A stretch of 64,000 nucleotides of DNA. It comes from Kribbella flavida DSM 17836 (lineage in GTDB: Bacteria; Actinomycetota; Actinomycetes; Propionibacteriales; Kribbellaceae). The stretch spans positions 620,001 through 684,000 of the forward strand of contig NC_013729.1 of NCBI RefSeq assembly GCF_000024345.1. The letters are read 5' to 3'. The notes under the pieces were generated by a model that saw nothing but the letters and a program-made list of their open reading frames with translations, ran no database searches and was not told where the DNA came from. The position numbers and the translations under genes were made by a program. Positions 8,386 to 16,672 of the stretch are shown here, piece by piece. Position 1 is the stretch's first letter. Each line of letters opens with the position of its first letter.

Positions 8386-9428
8386 CAGCCGAGGCCGTCG
8401 TACCGCCTGCTGAGCGGCGTGGCCTTCTCCGGCAGGGGATGTCGAGGACCGGCGGGCTGGTGCTCGCGGTGGTCGTGCTGCTCGGCGTTGTGCTGCTGTC
8501 GTTGCTGGCGGGCAACCAGTGGTTCGGTCCGCGGGACGTCTACCTCGCCGCGGCCGACTTCACCGGGTCCGACACCGACCGGGTGATCCGCTACCTGCGG
8601 CTGCCGCGGACAGCGACCGGGCTGCTGGCGGGCGCTGCACTGGGACTGGCCGGGGCGTTGATGCAGGGCGTCACCCGCAACGTGCTCGCCGATCCCGGCA
8701 TCCTCGGCGTGAACGCCGGCGCGGCGGCCGCTGTGGTCGCGGCGATCGGGGTGCTGGGGATCCAGAGCCTGACCGGGTACGTGTGGTTCGCGATGGGCGG
8801 GGCGCTGGTCGCCACGGTCGTGGTCTACCTGGTCGGCGCGATCGGCCGCGGCGGCGCGACGCCGGTCAAGCTCGCGCTCGCCGGCGCGGCCCTGTCGGCC
8901 ATGCTCGGCTCGGTCACCTCGGCCGCCACCCTGCTGGACCTGTCCACCCTCAACGAGTTCCGCTTCTGGGTCGTCGGCTCCCTCACCCTGGCCAACGGCG
9001 AGATCGTGACCCAGGCAGTCCCTTTCATTGCCGTGGGCATCTTTCTCGCACTCGTCCTGGGTCGATCCCTGAATCAGCTGGCCTTGGGCGACGACCTGGC
9101 GGTCACCCTGGGCACCCGGGTCGCCGTCCTCCGCGTCCTGGCCGGCGCGGCGATCGTGCTGCTGGCCGGTACGGCGACCGCCCTGGCCGGACCGATCGGC
9201 TTCGTCGGCCTGGCCGTTCCGCACGCCGCCCGGGCGCTGGTCGGCGCCGACTACCGCTGGATCCTGCCCTTCTCGCTCGTCCTGGCTCCGACTCTTGTCC
9301 TGCTGGCCGACGTCCTGGGCCGTCTGGTGGCCCGCCCGGACGAACTGCAGGCCGGCATCATCACCGCGCTCGTCGGAGCTCCACTCTTCATCATGCTCGT
9401 CCGCCGCCGAACCTTGGCGGACCTGTGA
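8382..9428 (+). CDS. FecCD-family ABC permease, subunit 1
   Basis: A 348-aa integral membrane permease of the BtuC/FecCD family with about ten helices. The family motif RLPRTATGLLAGAALGLAGALMQGVTRNVLADPGILGVNAGAA begins near residue 68. The cytoplasmic loop LGDDLAVTLGTRVAVLR contacts the ATPase. AGPIGFVGLAVPHAARALVG is the conserved C-terminal segment. GTG 8382 overlaps the upstream stop by four bases. It pairs with the next gene as a heterodimer, unlike BtuC of E. coli, which is a homodimer. Confidence 0.92.
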   Translation: MTAEAVVPPAERRGLLRQGMSRTGGLVLAVVVLLGVVLLSLLAGNQWFGPRDVYLAAADFTGSDTDRVIRYLRLPRTATGLLAGAALGLAGALMQGVTRNVLADPGILGVNAGAAAAVVAAIGVLGIQSLTGYVWFAMGGALVATVVVYLVGAIGRGGATPVKLALAGAALSAMLGSVTSAATLLDLSTLNEFRFWVVGSLTLANGEIVTQAVPFIAVGIFLALVLGRSLNQLALGDDLAVTLGTRVAVLRVLAGAAIVLLAGTATALAGPIGFVGLAVPHAARALVGADYRWILPFSLVLAPTLVLLADVLGRLVARPDELQAGIITALVGAPLFIMLVRRRTLADL

Positions 9429-10486
9429 GCCGGTCCCCGCGCAGAGACCGTACGGCGGCGCACGCGGTGCGGATCGCCGGGCTCTCGGCGCGGCTCGACC
9501 TGCGCGCGGTCGGCGTGACGGTGGTGGCGCTGGTGCTCGCGGTGGCCGTGGGGGCGTTCTCGCTGACCGTGGGCGACTTCGAGATCCCGTTCGGGCAGGT
9601 GCTGCGAACGCTGGCGGGGCAGGAGTCGTTGATCCTGACCGACGTGGTGGTCGACAACCGGTTGCCCCGCGTCCTGGTCGGACTCGGGGTCGGAGCGGCG
9701 TTCGCGATCTCGGGGGCGATCTTCCAGCGGCTGGCGCGGAACCCGTTGGTCAGCCCGGACCTGATCGGCATCAACGCCGGCGCCGCGCTGGCTGCGGTCG
9801 TCCTGATCACCGTGGCCGGTGCGGGCAGCGGCTGGCTGCCGGCCGGTGCACTGACCGGCTCGTTGCTGACAGCAGTCGCCGTCTACTTGCTCGCCTACCG
9901 GCGGGGGATCGCGGGCTCGCGACTGGTCCTGGTCGGCATCGGCGTCACCGCGATCATCGGCTCCCTCACCGCGTACCTGCTGACGCTGGCCGACATCTAC
10001 ACCGCCAAAAACGCACTGATGTGGCTTTCCGGCAGTTTGGCCGGGCGTTCATGGCCGGAGGCAACGATGATCGGCCTCACCCTGCTCGTCCTGGTCCCCG
10101 CCGCGCTGGCCGCGTCCCGGCAGCTTCGCCTGCTCGAGCTCGGTGACGACCTCGCCCGGACGCTGGCCGGCCGGGTCGAGCTCTCCCGCGGGCTGCTGAT
10201 CGCGGTCGGTGTCGGTTTGGCCGCGCTGGCGACGGCCGCCGCCGGGCCGATCGCCTTCGTCGCTCTGGTCGCCCCGCAGATCGCCCGCCGGCTGCTCGCC
10301 GAACGCGGCGCCGGCCTGCTCGCGGCCGGGGCCCTCGGCGCCCTGCTGGTCGTCGCCGCCGACCTGGTCGCGCGGCAGCTGTTCGCCCCGACCCCGCTTC
10401 CGGTCGGCGTCGTCACGGCGTTCCTCGGAGCGCCGTACCTACTGCTGCTGATGGCCCGGGCCAACCGGGTCGGCCGAGGAGGATGA
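9425..10486 (+). CDS. FecCD-family ABC permease, subunit 2
   Basis: A 353-aa permease homologous to the preceding one. It shows RLPRVLVGLGVGAAFAISGAIFQ, then RNPLVSPDLIGINAGAA, ELGDDLARTLAGRVELSR and AGPIAFVALVAPQIARRL at the expected places. The N-terminus carries about 30 extra basic residues before the first helix. GTG 9425 overlaps the stop of subunit 1 (GTGA) and its own stop overlaps the ATPase start (ATGA), so the three genes are translationally chained. Together the two permeases form the membrane channel. Confidence 0.92.
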   Translation: MSRSPRRDRTAAHAVRIAGLSARLDLRAVGVTVVALVLAVAVGAFSLTVGDFEIPFGQVLRTLAGQESLILTDVVVDNRLPRVLVGLGVGAAFAISGAIFQRLARNPLVSPDLIGINAGAALAAVVLITVAGAGSGWLPAGALTGSLLTAVAVYLLAYRRGIAGSRLVLVGIGVTAIIGSLTAYLLTLADIYTAKNALMWLSGSLAGRSWPEATMIGLTLLVLVPAALAASRQLRLLELGDDLARTLAGRVELSRGLLIAVGVGLAALATAAAGPIAFVALVAPQIARRLLAERGAGLLAAGALGALLVVAADLVARQLFAPTPLPVGVVTAFLGAPYLLLLMARANRVGRGG

Positions 10487-11301
10487 CCATGTTGCGCACC
10501 GAGAACCTCACCCTCGGGTACGCCGAGGAGCCGGTCGTGCGGGACTTGTCGATCGCCGTACCGGCCGGGCGGATCACCGCGGTCGTCGGCGCCAACGCGA
10601 GCGGCAAGTCGACCCTGCTGCGCGGCCTCGCCCGGCTGCTCGCGCCGCGCGGCGGCGGCGTCACCCTGGACGGCGTCGACCTGCGCCGCATCCCCGGCGG
10701 CGAGCTCGCGACCCGGCTCGGCCTGCTGCCGCAGCAGCCGGTCGCCCCGGACGGCATCACGGTCGCCGACCTGGTCGGCCGCGGGCGGCATCCCCACCAG
10801 CGGTGGTTCCGCCAGTGGTCCGTCGAGGACGAGCGGGTGGTCACCGAGGCGCTCGCCGCGACCGGTACGGCGGACCTGGCGAACCGCTCGCTCGACCAGC
10901 TCTCCGGCGGCCAGCGGCAACGCGTCTGGATCGCGCTCGCGCTGGCCCAGGACGCGGACACGATGCTGCTCGACGAACCGACTACGTTCCTCGACCTGGC
11001 CCACCAGCTGGAGATCCTCGACCTGGTGCACGACCTGAACCGCGACCACGGCAAGACCGTCGTGCTCGTGCTGCACGACCTCAACCTGGCCTGCCGCTAC
11101 GCCGACCACCTGATCGCCCTCAAGCACGGGGCGGTGGTGGCGACCGGGACGCCCGAGCAGGTGATCACGGCGGACGTGGTCGAGAAGGTCTTCGGGCTAC
11201 CGTGTGCGGTCATCCCGGACCCGCTGACCGGCACCCCGCTGGTCTTGCCCCGGCCGCGACGTACCGGCGTACCGGATGCTTCGGCGCGCAGCCATCAGTG
11301 A
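10483..11301 (+). CDS. ABC transporter ATPase, FecE/BtuD type
   Basis: A 272-aa ATP-hydrolysing subunit of the cobalamin/chelate importer. Walker A GANASGKST is at 36-44, the signature LSGGQRQR near 141-148 and Walker B TMLLDEPTTFLD near 161. HDLNLACRYADHLIAL supplies the switch histidine. ATG 10483 overlaps the stop of the second permease; ATG 10489 is possible but lacks the coupling. It is the last gene of the riboswitch-controlled operon. The C-terminal 25 residues (PRPRRTGVPDAS) are variable. Confidence 0.93.
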   Translation: MTMLRTENLTLGYAEEPVVRDLSIAVPAGRITAVVGANASGKSTLLRGLARLLAPRGGGVTLDGVDLRRIPGGELATRLGLLPQQPVAPDGITVADLVGRGRHPHQRWFRQWSVEDERVVTEALAATGTADLANRSLDQLSGGQRQRVWIALALAQDADTMLLDEPTTFLDLAHQLEILDLVHDLNRDHGKTVVLVLHDLNLACRYADHLIALKHGAVVATGTPEQVITADVVEKVFGLPCAVIPDPLTGTPLVLPRPRRTGVPDASARSHQ

Positions 11302-11328
11302 GATAGCTGGTCAGTGCTGGGTCGGTGT

Positions 11329-12930
11329 TCAGCGCAGCAGGGTGCCGAGGGTCATGATGGCTTCGGTGATCTCCGTCGGGGTGCGGGCGGCGTAGCCGAG
11401 GACGAGGCCGGGTGGATGCGGGCGTTGGCAGTGCCAGCTGAGAGGCTGGGTTTTCACTCCGTGGTGGAGGGCCTTCTCGGCGAGTGCGGCGTCGTCGAGG
11501 TCGTGGTGGTCGAAGGTGATGGTGAGGTGCAGGCCGGCGGCCGCGCCGTACACGGTCGCCTGCGGGAGGTGGTTGCTGATGGCATCGATCATCGCGTCCC
11601 GGCGGTGCCGGTGGCGACGGCGGACGAGGCGAAGCTGGCGTTCCAGTGCGCCGGACTCCATCAGCTGGGCAAGGACGAGCTGTGGCAGGGCGGCATTGCC
11701 GAGGTCGGCGAGCCGCTTGGCGTCGACGAGGGCGTCGCGGTACCGGGCGGGGGCGAGCATCCAGCCGATGCGCAGGGCCGGGGCGAGCAGCTTGGACACG
11801 CTGCCGGCGTAGATCACCTGCTCGGGCAGCATCGCGCGCAGCGCCGGTACGGGTGGTCGGTCGTAGCGGTGTTCGGCGTCGTAGTCGTCTTCCACGATCA
11901 GTCCGCCCTCGGTGGCCCACTGGATCAGAGCGCGGCGTCGTTCACCTTCCAGGACGACGCCGGTCGGGAACTGGTGGGCCGGGGTCAGGATGACGGCTCG
12001 GGTGCCGCTGTCCCGCAGTACGTCGACGCGGAGACCGCCGGCGTCGACCGGGATCGGGGGAGTGCGCAGACCCCACTGCTGCAGGTGCTGCCGGGAGCCG
12101 AGCGAGCCGGGATCCTCGGTCGCGAGCTCGTCGATCCCCTCGGCGCTGAACACCCGCGCGATCAGTCCGAGCGCCTGCGCGACACCCGCCACGACGATCA
12201 CGTCCTGCGGGTCCGCGTGGATCCCGCGGTATCGCGCGAGCCAGCGCGCCACAGCCACCCGCAACGCGGGCGTACCGGACGGATCGCCGTACCCGAACGC
12301 CGCCGCCGACAACCCGTCCAGCACCGCCCGCTCCGCCTTCACCCAAGCCGCCCGCGGAAACGCCGCCAGATCAGGCACCCCCGGCGTCAGATCCACCCGA
12401 GCCGGCACCGCCCGCATCACGTCGAACACCGCAAGCCCCGGCGCGACGTTCATCACCTGCGCCTCGTCCGCCGCTTGGGTCGGGTTCGCCGCCTGGGTCG
12501 GGTCTGTCACCTGCGCCGGGTCCGTTGCCTGCGCCGCCGCGGGTGGTTCCCGCCGCGACGCGGCCTGTACGCCGCGTGGCACCCCCGCGCCGTCCCCCTC
12601 CCCACCCTCGCCGACCCCGGGCTTGGCCGGCGGGGAGGCGATGAAGGCCGGAGCGACGACGATGGTTCCGGCGCGGCCGCGGCCGACGACGTGGCCGTCT
12701 TCGGTGAGGCGCTGGTAGGCCTCGGTGACGACGCCGCGGGAGACCCGCAGTTCGGCGGCGAGCACCCGACTGGCCGGCAGACGGCTGCCGAGCGGGAGCC
12801 GACCGTCGGCGATCGCCGCCCGCAACTGATCTGCCAACCAACCCGCCAACCCACCCACCGGGGCATCTCCAGGCACTAGCTGCAGAAAGTCCGCCCCCAC
12901 CCCACTCCGGGAATCCCGCCCCGCATCCAT
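11329..12930 (-). CDS. MocR/PdxR-type regulator: GntR helix-turn-helix plus aminotransferase domain
   Basis: A 533-aa transcription factor that senses PLP or an amino-acid ligand through a class I aminotransferase-like domain. The N-terminal GntR helix-turn-helix spans LADQLRAAIADGRLPLG and RVLAAELRVSRGVVTEAYQRL. A long Pro/Ala linker with TDPTQAANPTQAADEA-type repeats leads to the aminotransferase fold. The PLP lysine is likely in YAGSVSKLLAPALRIGW. ATG 12930 is preferred: the alternative GTG 12990 lies inside the palindromic operator between this gene and the divergent methyltransferase. The target may be that methyltransferase gene; PLP synthesis genes are not nearby. Confidence 0.9.
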   Translation of the reverse strand: MDAGRDSRSGVGADFLQLVPGDAPVGGLAGWLADQLRAAIADGRLPLGSRLPASRVLAAELRVSRGVVTEAYQRLTEDGHVVGRGRAGTIVVAPAFIASPPAKPGVGEGGEGDGAGVPRGVQAASRREPPAAAQATDPAQVTDPTQAANPTQAADEAQVMNVAPGLAVFDVMRAVPARVDLTPGVPDLAAFPRAAWVKAERAVLDGLSAAAFGYGDPSGTPALRVAVARWLARYRGIHADPQDVIVVAGVAQALGLIARVFSAEGIDELATEDPGSLGSRQHLQQWGLRTPPIPVDAGGLRVDVLRDSGTRAVILTPAHQFPTGVVLEGERRRALIQWATEGGLIVEDDYDAEHRYDRPPVPALRAMLPEQVIYAGSVSKLLAPALRIGWMLAPARYRDALVDAKRLADLGNAALPQLVLAQLMESGALERQLRLVRRRHRHRRDAMIDAISNHLPQATVYGAAAGLHLTITFDHHDLDDAALAEKALHHGVKTQPLSWHCQRPHPPGLVLGYAARTPTEITEAIMTLGTLLR

Positions 12931-12953
12931 GGCGTATCCCGACGGCGGCGGTT

Positions 12954-12997
12954 TGGACCTGCCAATCTTCGCCTGATTGGACCTGTTCACTGGTCCA
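12954..12997. promoter_or_regulatory. Likely MocR operator: direct and inverted TGGACC boxes
   Basis: TGGACC at 12978-12983 and GGTCCA at 12992-12997 form an inverted repeat with an 8-bp spacer. A further direct copy, TGGACC, lies at 12954-12959. A direct repeat plus an inverted repeat next to the regulator gene is the pattern known for MocR/PdxR binding sites. The boxes lie between the two divergent starts (12930 and 13019). Confidence 0.7.
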
Positions 12998-13018
12998 TTG
13001 TGACCGCACCGTGGAGTT

Positions 13019-13825
13019 ATGAGAACTGACTACGTGCACGGCTACACCGATACCGAGACCCGCCGGCTGGCCGAGCAGGCGGAGACGCTCGCCGACCTCC
13101 TGCACGGCGACACGCAGTACGAGCCGGGCAGTCGGGTCCTGGAGGCCGGCTGCGGTGTGGGCGCGCAGACCGTGCAGCTGGTGACGCGCAGCCCGGGAAT
13201 CGAGCTGGTCGCGGCCGACATCTCCGAGGAGTCGCTCGCGCAGGCGAAGCAACGCGTCGCCGCCGAGGCGCCGGACGCGCGGGTGGAGTGGCATCACGGC
13301 GACCTGCGCGACCTCCCGTACGCCGACGCGTCGTTCGACCACCTCTTCGTCTGCTTCGTGCTCGAGCACCTGCCGGAACCAGTCGCCGCCCTCCGCACCC
13401 TCCGCAGCCTGCTCCGTCCGGGCGGCACGATCACCGTCATCGAAGGCGACCACGGGTCAGCCCTCTACCATCCGCAGAGCCCGGCCGCTCAGGCCGTGAT
13501 CGAGTGCCTCACCGTCTCCCAGGCCGACTCCGGCGGCGACGCGTTGATCGGCCGCCGGGTCCAGCCGCTGCTGGCCGCGGCCGGCTTCCGGAACGTCGCC
13601 ACCCACCCCCGCACCGTGTACGCCGACGAGACCGTGCCGCACCTCGTCGACGGTTTCACCCGCAGGACCTTCATCGCGATGGTCGGCTCGGTCCGCGAAC
13701 GGTCGATCGCCGCCGGCCTCAGTACGCCGGCCGCCTGGGCGCAGGGCATCGCCGACCTGGAACGGACTGCCGAGCCGGGCGGCACCTTTCACTACACCTC
13801 CTTCAAGGTGGTCGGGGTGCGATGA
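13019..13825 (+). CDS. Class I SAM-dependent methyltransferase
   Basis: A 268-aa soluble methyltransferase. Motif I VLEAGCGVGAQT and the acidic residue of VAADIS bind SAM. GDLRDLPYADASFDHLFVCFVLEHL is the UbiE/Methyltransf_11-like motif block, and the C-terminal 110 residues form a substrate cap. ATG 13019 follows a short GGAG. It diverges from the MocR-type gene across the operator, so it is a likely target. Its stop overlaps the start of a 58-codon membrane-protein gene. The substrate is unknown. Confidence 0.88.
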   Translation: MRTDYVHGYTDTETRRLAEQAETLADLLHGDTQYEPGSRVLEAGCGVGAQTVQLVTRSPGIELVAADISEESLAQAKQRVAAEAPDARVEWHHGDLRDLPYADASFDHLFVCFVLEHLPEPVAALRTLRSLLRPGGTITVIEGDHGSALYHPQSPAAQAVIECLTVSQADSGGDALIGRRVQPLLAAAGFRNVATHPRTVYADETVPHLVDGFTRRTFIAMVGSVRERSIAAGLSTPAAWAQGIADLERTAEPGGTFHYTSFKVVGVR

Positions 13826-13998
13826 TCGCGTTGCTGGTCCTCGTCGCGCTGCTGATCGCCGCGCTGGAGTGGAACCGCCGTCGCCAGCGCTCGCCGGCGA
13901 TCCCCGCCGGCTCGCGGACCGGCGTACCGGACCGGGACCTGCAGCGGCTGCGGGACGACCTGCGGGCAGCGGCTGACCGAGCTTGTTCGAGCTGGTAG
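13822..13998 (+). CDS. Small single-pass membrane protein, 58 aa
   Basis: ATG 13822 overlaps the methyltransferase stop (ATGA), so translation is coupled. The protein begins with a hydrophobic helix (MIALLVLVALLIAALEW) followed by a basic stretch (NRRRQR) and a charged amphipathic C-terminus (LQRLRDDLRAAADR). That predicts an inner-membrane anchor with a cytoplasmic tail. It ends 10 bp before the CYTH-CHAD gene. No family recognised; the high G/C third positions and exact coupling support it being real. Confidence 0.6.
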   Translation: MIALLVLVALLIAALEWNRRRQRSPAIPAGSRTGVPDRDLQRLRDDLRAAADRACSSW

Positions 13999-14008
13999 AC
14001 AGGAGGGC

Positions 14009-15496
14009 ATGTCGCCGACCGAGCAGGTGGAGATCGAGACCAAGTACGACGTCGACGAGCACGCGATGCTGCCGGCGTTGCACGAGCTGCCCGGGGTGGA
14101 CCGGGTCGAGCAACCGGTCGAGCTCGGGCTGGAAGCCGTCTACTTCGACACCGCGGGGCTCGACCTGGCGGCGAACAAGGTCACCCTGCGCCGGCGGACC
14201 GGCGGCGAGGACGACGGCTGGCACCTCAAGCTGCCGGCCGCCCGCGGCCGGCTGGAGATCCAGCACCCGCTCGGCCGGTCGGTGCGCAACGTACCGATCC
14301 AGGTCGTCCGTGCGGTACGGGTGCACGTGCGCGACAAGGAGCTCGTGCCGGTGGTGACGCTGGCGACGCGCCGCATCGTGCATCGGCTGCTCTCCGCGGA
14401 CGGCGAGGTGCTGGCCGAGGTCAGCGACGACCACGTCACCGCGACGGTTGACGGCAGCGAGCCCGAGAGCTGGCGGGAGTGGGAGATCGAGCTGGTCAAC
14501 GGCACGACCGAGCTGCTCGAAGCCGCCGAGCCCGTCCTGCGGGCCGCCGGCGCGACCCCGGCGGCCGGGCCGAGCAAGTTGGCTCGGGCGCTCGGTGACC
14601 GCGTGCCGGTGCGCGACGCGTGGGAGCTGCCGTCGAAGCCGACGACCGCCGACCTGTTCCGCGCGTACGCCGCCGCGCAGGTCGAGGCGATCCGCCGGCG
14701 CGACCCGGAGGTCCGGCGCGACCTGCCCGACGCGGTGCACAAGATGCGGGTCGCCACCCGGCGGCTGCGGTCGGCGCTGGCGACGTACCGGCCGGTGGTG
14801 GATCGCGAGGCCGCGGACCGGATCCGCGGTGAGCTGAAGTGGCTGGCCGGTGAGCTCGGCGGCGCGCGGGACGCGGAGGTGCTGCGCGAGCACTTCCTGG
14901 TCGCGGTGTCCGAGCAGCCGCAGGAACTGGTGATGGGCCGGATCGCCGGCTACATCGACGACCACCTGCGCGCGACGTACAAGAAGGCGCGGGTCGAGGC
15001 GCTGGCCGCGCTGGAGAGCGAGCGGTACTTCCGGCTGCTCGACCTGCTCGACGAGCTGATCGCCTCGCCGCCGGTGACCGACACCAGCAGCAAGGCGAAG
15101 AAGCAGGTGCCCGAGCTGCTGAAGCATGACCTGAAGCGGATGCAGAAGTCGGTCCGCCGGATGCAGAAGGCCGAGACGCTGGCGGAGCAGGACCACGAGC
15201 TGCACGAGACCCGGAAGGCGGCCAAGCGCCTGCGGTACGCCGCCGAGTCGGCCGAGCCCGTGCTCGGGGAGTCGGCGACGGACCTGGTGGCCCGGGCTCA
15301 GCAGGTCCAGGAAGTGCTCGGCGACCACCAGGACAGCGTGGTCGCCCGCGACCTGCTCCGCCGACTGGCCGTGCAGCACCACCTGGACGGCGGCAACGCG
15401 TTCACCTTCGGCCGGCTGCACGCGGCCGAGGAGAACCGGGGCGAGCGGTCGCGGGTCGCGTTCCTGGAGCTGTGGCCGACCATCAAGCTCAGCTGA
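14009..15496 (+). CDS. CYTH and CHAD domain protein
   Basis: A 495-aa soluble protein. The N-terminal CYTH (triphosphate tunnel) domain starts with EIETKYDVD, containing the ExExK signature at residues 8-12, and runs to about 200. A CHAD domain follows (about 215-490), rich in conserved His and basic residues such as VHKMRVATRRLRSAL and HETRKAAKRLRYAAE. CYTH domains act on inorganic tri- or polyphosphate and CHAD domains bind polyphosphate, so a role in phosphate-polymer metabolism is likely. The start has AGGAGGGC 5 nt upstream. Confidence 0.94.
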   Translation: MSPTEQVEIETKYDVDEHAMLPALHELPGVDRVEQPVELGLEAVYFDTAGLDLAANKVTLRRRTGGEDDGWHLKLPAARGRLEIQHPLGRSVRNVPIQVVRAVRVHVRDKELVPVVTLATRRIVHRLLSADGEVLAEVSDDHVTATVDGSEPESWREWEIELVNGTTELLEAAEPVLRAAGATPAAGPSKLARALGDRVPVRDAWELPSKPTTADLFRAYAAAQVEAIRRRDPEVRRDLPDAVHKMRVATRRLRSALATYRPVVDREAADRIRGELKWLAGELGGARDAEVLREHFLVAVSEQPQELVMGRIAGYIDDHLRATYKKARVEALAALESERYFRLLDLLDELIASPPVTDTSSKAKKQVPELLKHDLKRMQKSVRRMQKAETLAEQDHELHETRKAAKRLRYAAESAEPVLGESATDLVARAQQVQEVLGDHQDSVVARDLLRRLAVQHHLDGGNAFTFGRLHAAEENRGERSRVAFLELWPTIKLS

Positions 15497-15842
15497 TCCA
15501 CGCCGGGGTGCCGCGGTCGGCGTCCTCGCCGCGGACGCTGGCCTTGGCGTGCCCGTAGCCGGCGACGATCGCGGTGAACTGCTCGGTCGCTGAGATCCGT
15601 CGCTCGACGCCTGCGGGCAACACCACAGCGCTGCCCGCCCGAAGCTCGACCTGCTCGTCACCGAGTTGCACGGTCGCGGCTCCGGCGAGGCCGGTCCACA
15701 CCTGCTCGCTGTCCATCGAGTGCCACGGGCCCTGCGCGCCCTGCTTCATGTCCACCCGCCACACGCTCAGCTCCTGGCTGCCCTGGGTGGGTGAGGCGTA
15801 CGTCGTCATCACCGCGTTCGGGGTCTCCGTGATGCGCTGCAT
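15489..15842 (-). CDS. Cupin-domain protein
   Basis: A 117-aa single-cupin protein. The barrel motifs are recognisable: GPWHSMDSEQVWTGLAGAATVQLG (motif 1, with His and Glu) and VVLPAGVERRISATEQFTAIVAGYG (motif 2). ATG 15842 is preceded by AAGGAGAC. The gene overlaps the CYTH-CHAD stop by 8 bp and diverges from a MarR-type gene across a palindromic site, so it is probably that regulator's target. Cupins of this size act as small dioxygenases, isomerases or ligand-binding proteins; the substrate cannot be inferred. Confidence 0.83.
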   Translation of the reverse strand: MQRITETPNAVMTTYASPTQGSQELSVWRVDMKQGAQGPWHSMDSEQVWTGLAGAATVQLGDEQVELRAGSAVVLPAGVERRISATEQFTAIVAGYGHAKASVRGEDADRGTPAWIS

Positions 15843-15864
15843 GCGCTGTCTCCTTCCTAGCTGG

Positions 15865-15898
15865 TCAACCGGGTTGACGAAATAGTACACCGGGTTGT
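15865..15898. promoter_or_regulatory. Tandem palindromic operator between cupin and MarR genes
   Basis: TCAACCGGGTTGA (15865-15877) is a perfect palindrome around a central G. A related box, ACACCGGGTTGT, lies at 15887-15898, 22 bp further on. Two copies of ACCGGGTTG in the divergent promoter region are what a MarR dimer pair would bind. Confidence 0.7.
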
Positions 15899-15930
15899 CG
15901 ATATGTCCAGGGGTCCGCCATGATGCGCGC

Positions 15931-16395
15931 ATGGACAGGCACGGCTACGAACTCCCGCTGCTGCTGGCCGGCGCGTTCCGCCGGATCATCGACGAGTTGC
16001 ACCGCCGCCTGGCCGAGCAGGGCCATCCCGACCTGCGCCCGGCGTACGGGTTCGCGTTGCAGGCGATCGGTCGCGACGGCGCGACGGTGTCCGAGCTCGG
16101 CCGCCGGCTGGGCGTCTCCAAGCAAGCGGCGACCAAAACCCTCGGCAAGCTCACCGATCTCGGCTACGTCACCCGCGGCCAGGACCCCACCGATGCCCGT
16201 GCCGTCCTGATCACGCTCACACCGCACGGCCGGGCGTCCCTGACCGCCGCCGCCCGGATCTTCGAGGACCTCCACCGGGAGTGGCGCGAGTCGCTGGGCC
16301 CGACCCGCCTGCAGGCCCTCGAAGACGATCTTCCCAAGCTCACTCCCAGCAACACCCCCACCCCGCTGGCCGACCTCCCCGGCTGGTTCCACTGA
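15931..16395 (+). CDS. MarR-family transcriptional regulator
   Basis: A 154-aa winged-helix regulator. GATVSELGRRLGVSKQAATKTLGKLTDLGYVTR is the helix-turn-helix and DARAVLITLTPHGRA the wing. N- and C-terminal helices form the dimer interface. ATG 15931 is used; the 12 codons upstream would lie in the operator region. It is divergent from the cupin gene and probably controls it and itself. Confidence 0.9.
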   Translation: MDRHGYELPLLLAGAFRRIIDELHRRLAEQGHPDLRPAYGFALQAIGRDGATVSELGRRLGVSKQAATKTLGKLTDLGYVTRGQDPTDARAVLITLTPHGRASLTAAARIFEDLHREWRESLGPTRLQALEDDLPKLTPSNTPTPLADLPGWFH

Positions 16396-16568
16396 GGCCC
16401 ATCCGGTACGCCGTACTGGGGCAGCTGGGGCAGCTGGGGCAACTGGGGCGCCGCAACCCAGCGCCGGCCCGGGTCCGTGAACACCCTGCGAGGACCTCGA
16501 ACAGGTTCTGCCTTGTGCACGGTCCCCGCTTGGTGTTCACGGTCCCCGCAGTACGTCCGGAAACGCCG

Positions 16569-16655
16569 GACGGGCCCAGCTGGTTGCTGGGCCCGTCGGG
16601 GCGGGTGGGTCTGTCAGGCAGGTTCGCGGTGTGTTCAGCAGGACCTGCCTGACAG
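16569..16655 (-). terminator. Two perfect hairpins downstream of actP
   Basis: GACGGGCCCAGC (16569-16580) pairs with GCTGGGCCCGTC (16586-16597), a 12-bp stem with a 5-nt loop. CTGTCAGGCAGGT (16611-16623) pairs with ACCTGCCTGACAG (16643-16655), a 13-bp stem. They lie just past the actP stop and before the MarR gene end. There is no clear U-run, as is common in high-GC actinobacteria. Confidence 0.7.
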
Positions 16656-16672
16656 GGTTCGGAAGGGCAGCC

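Noticed and set aside
16417..16450. GGGGCAGCT-type short repeats
   Set aside because: A local low-complexity run of three or four imperfect units; not a CRISPR array or an origin.
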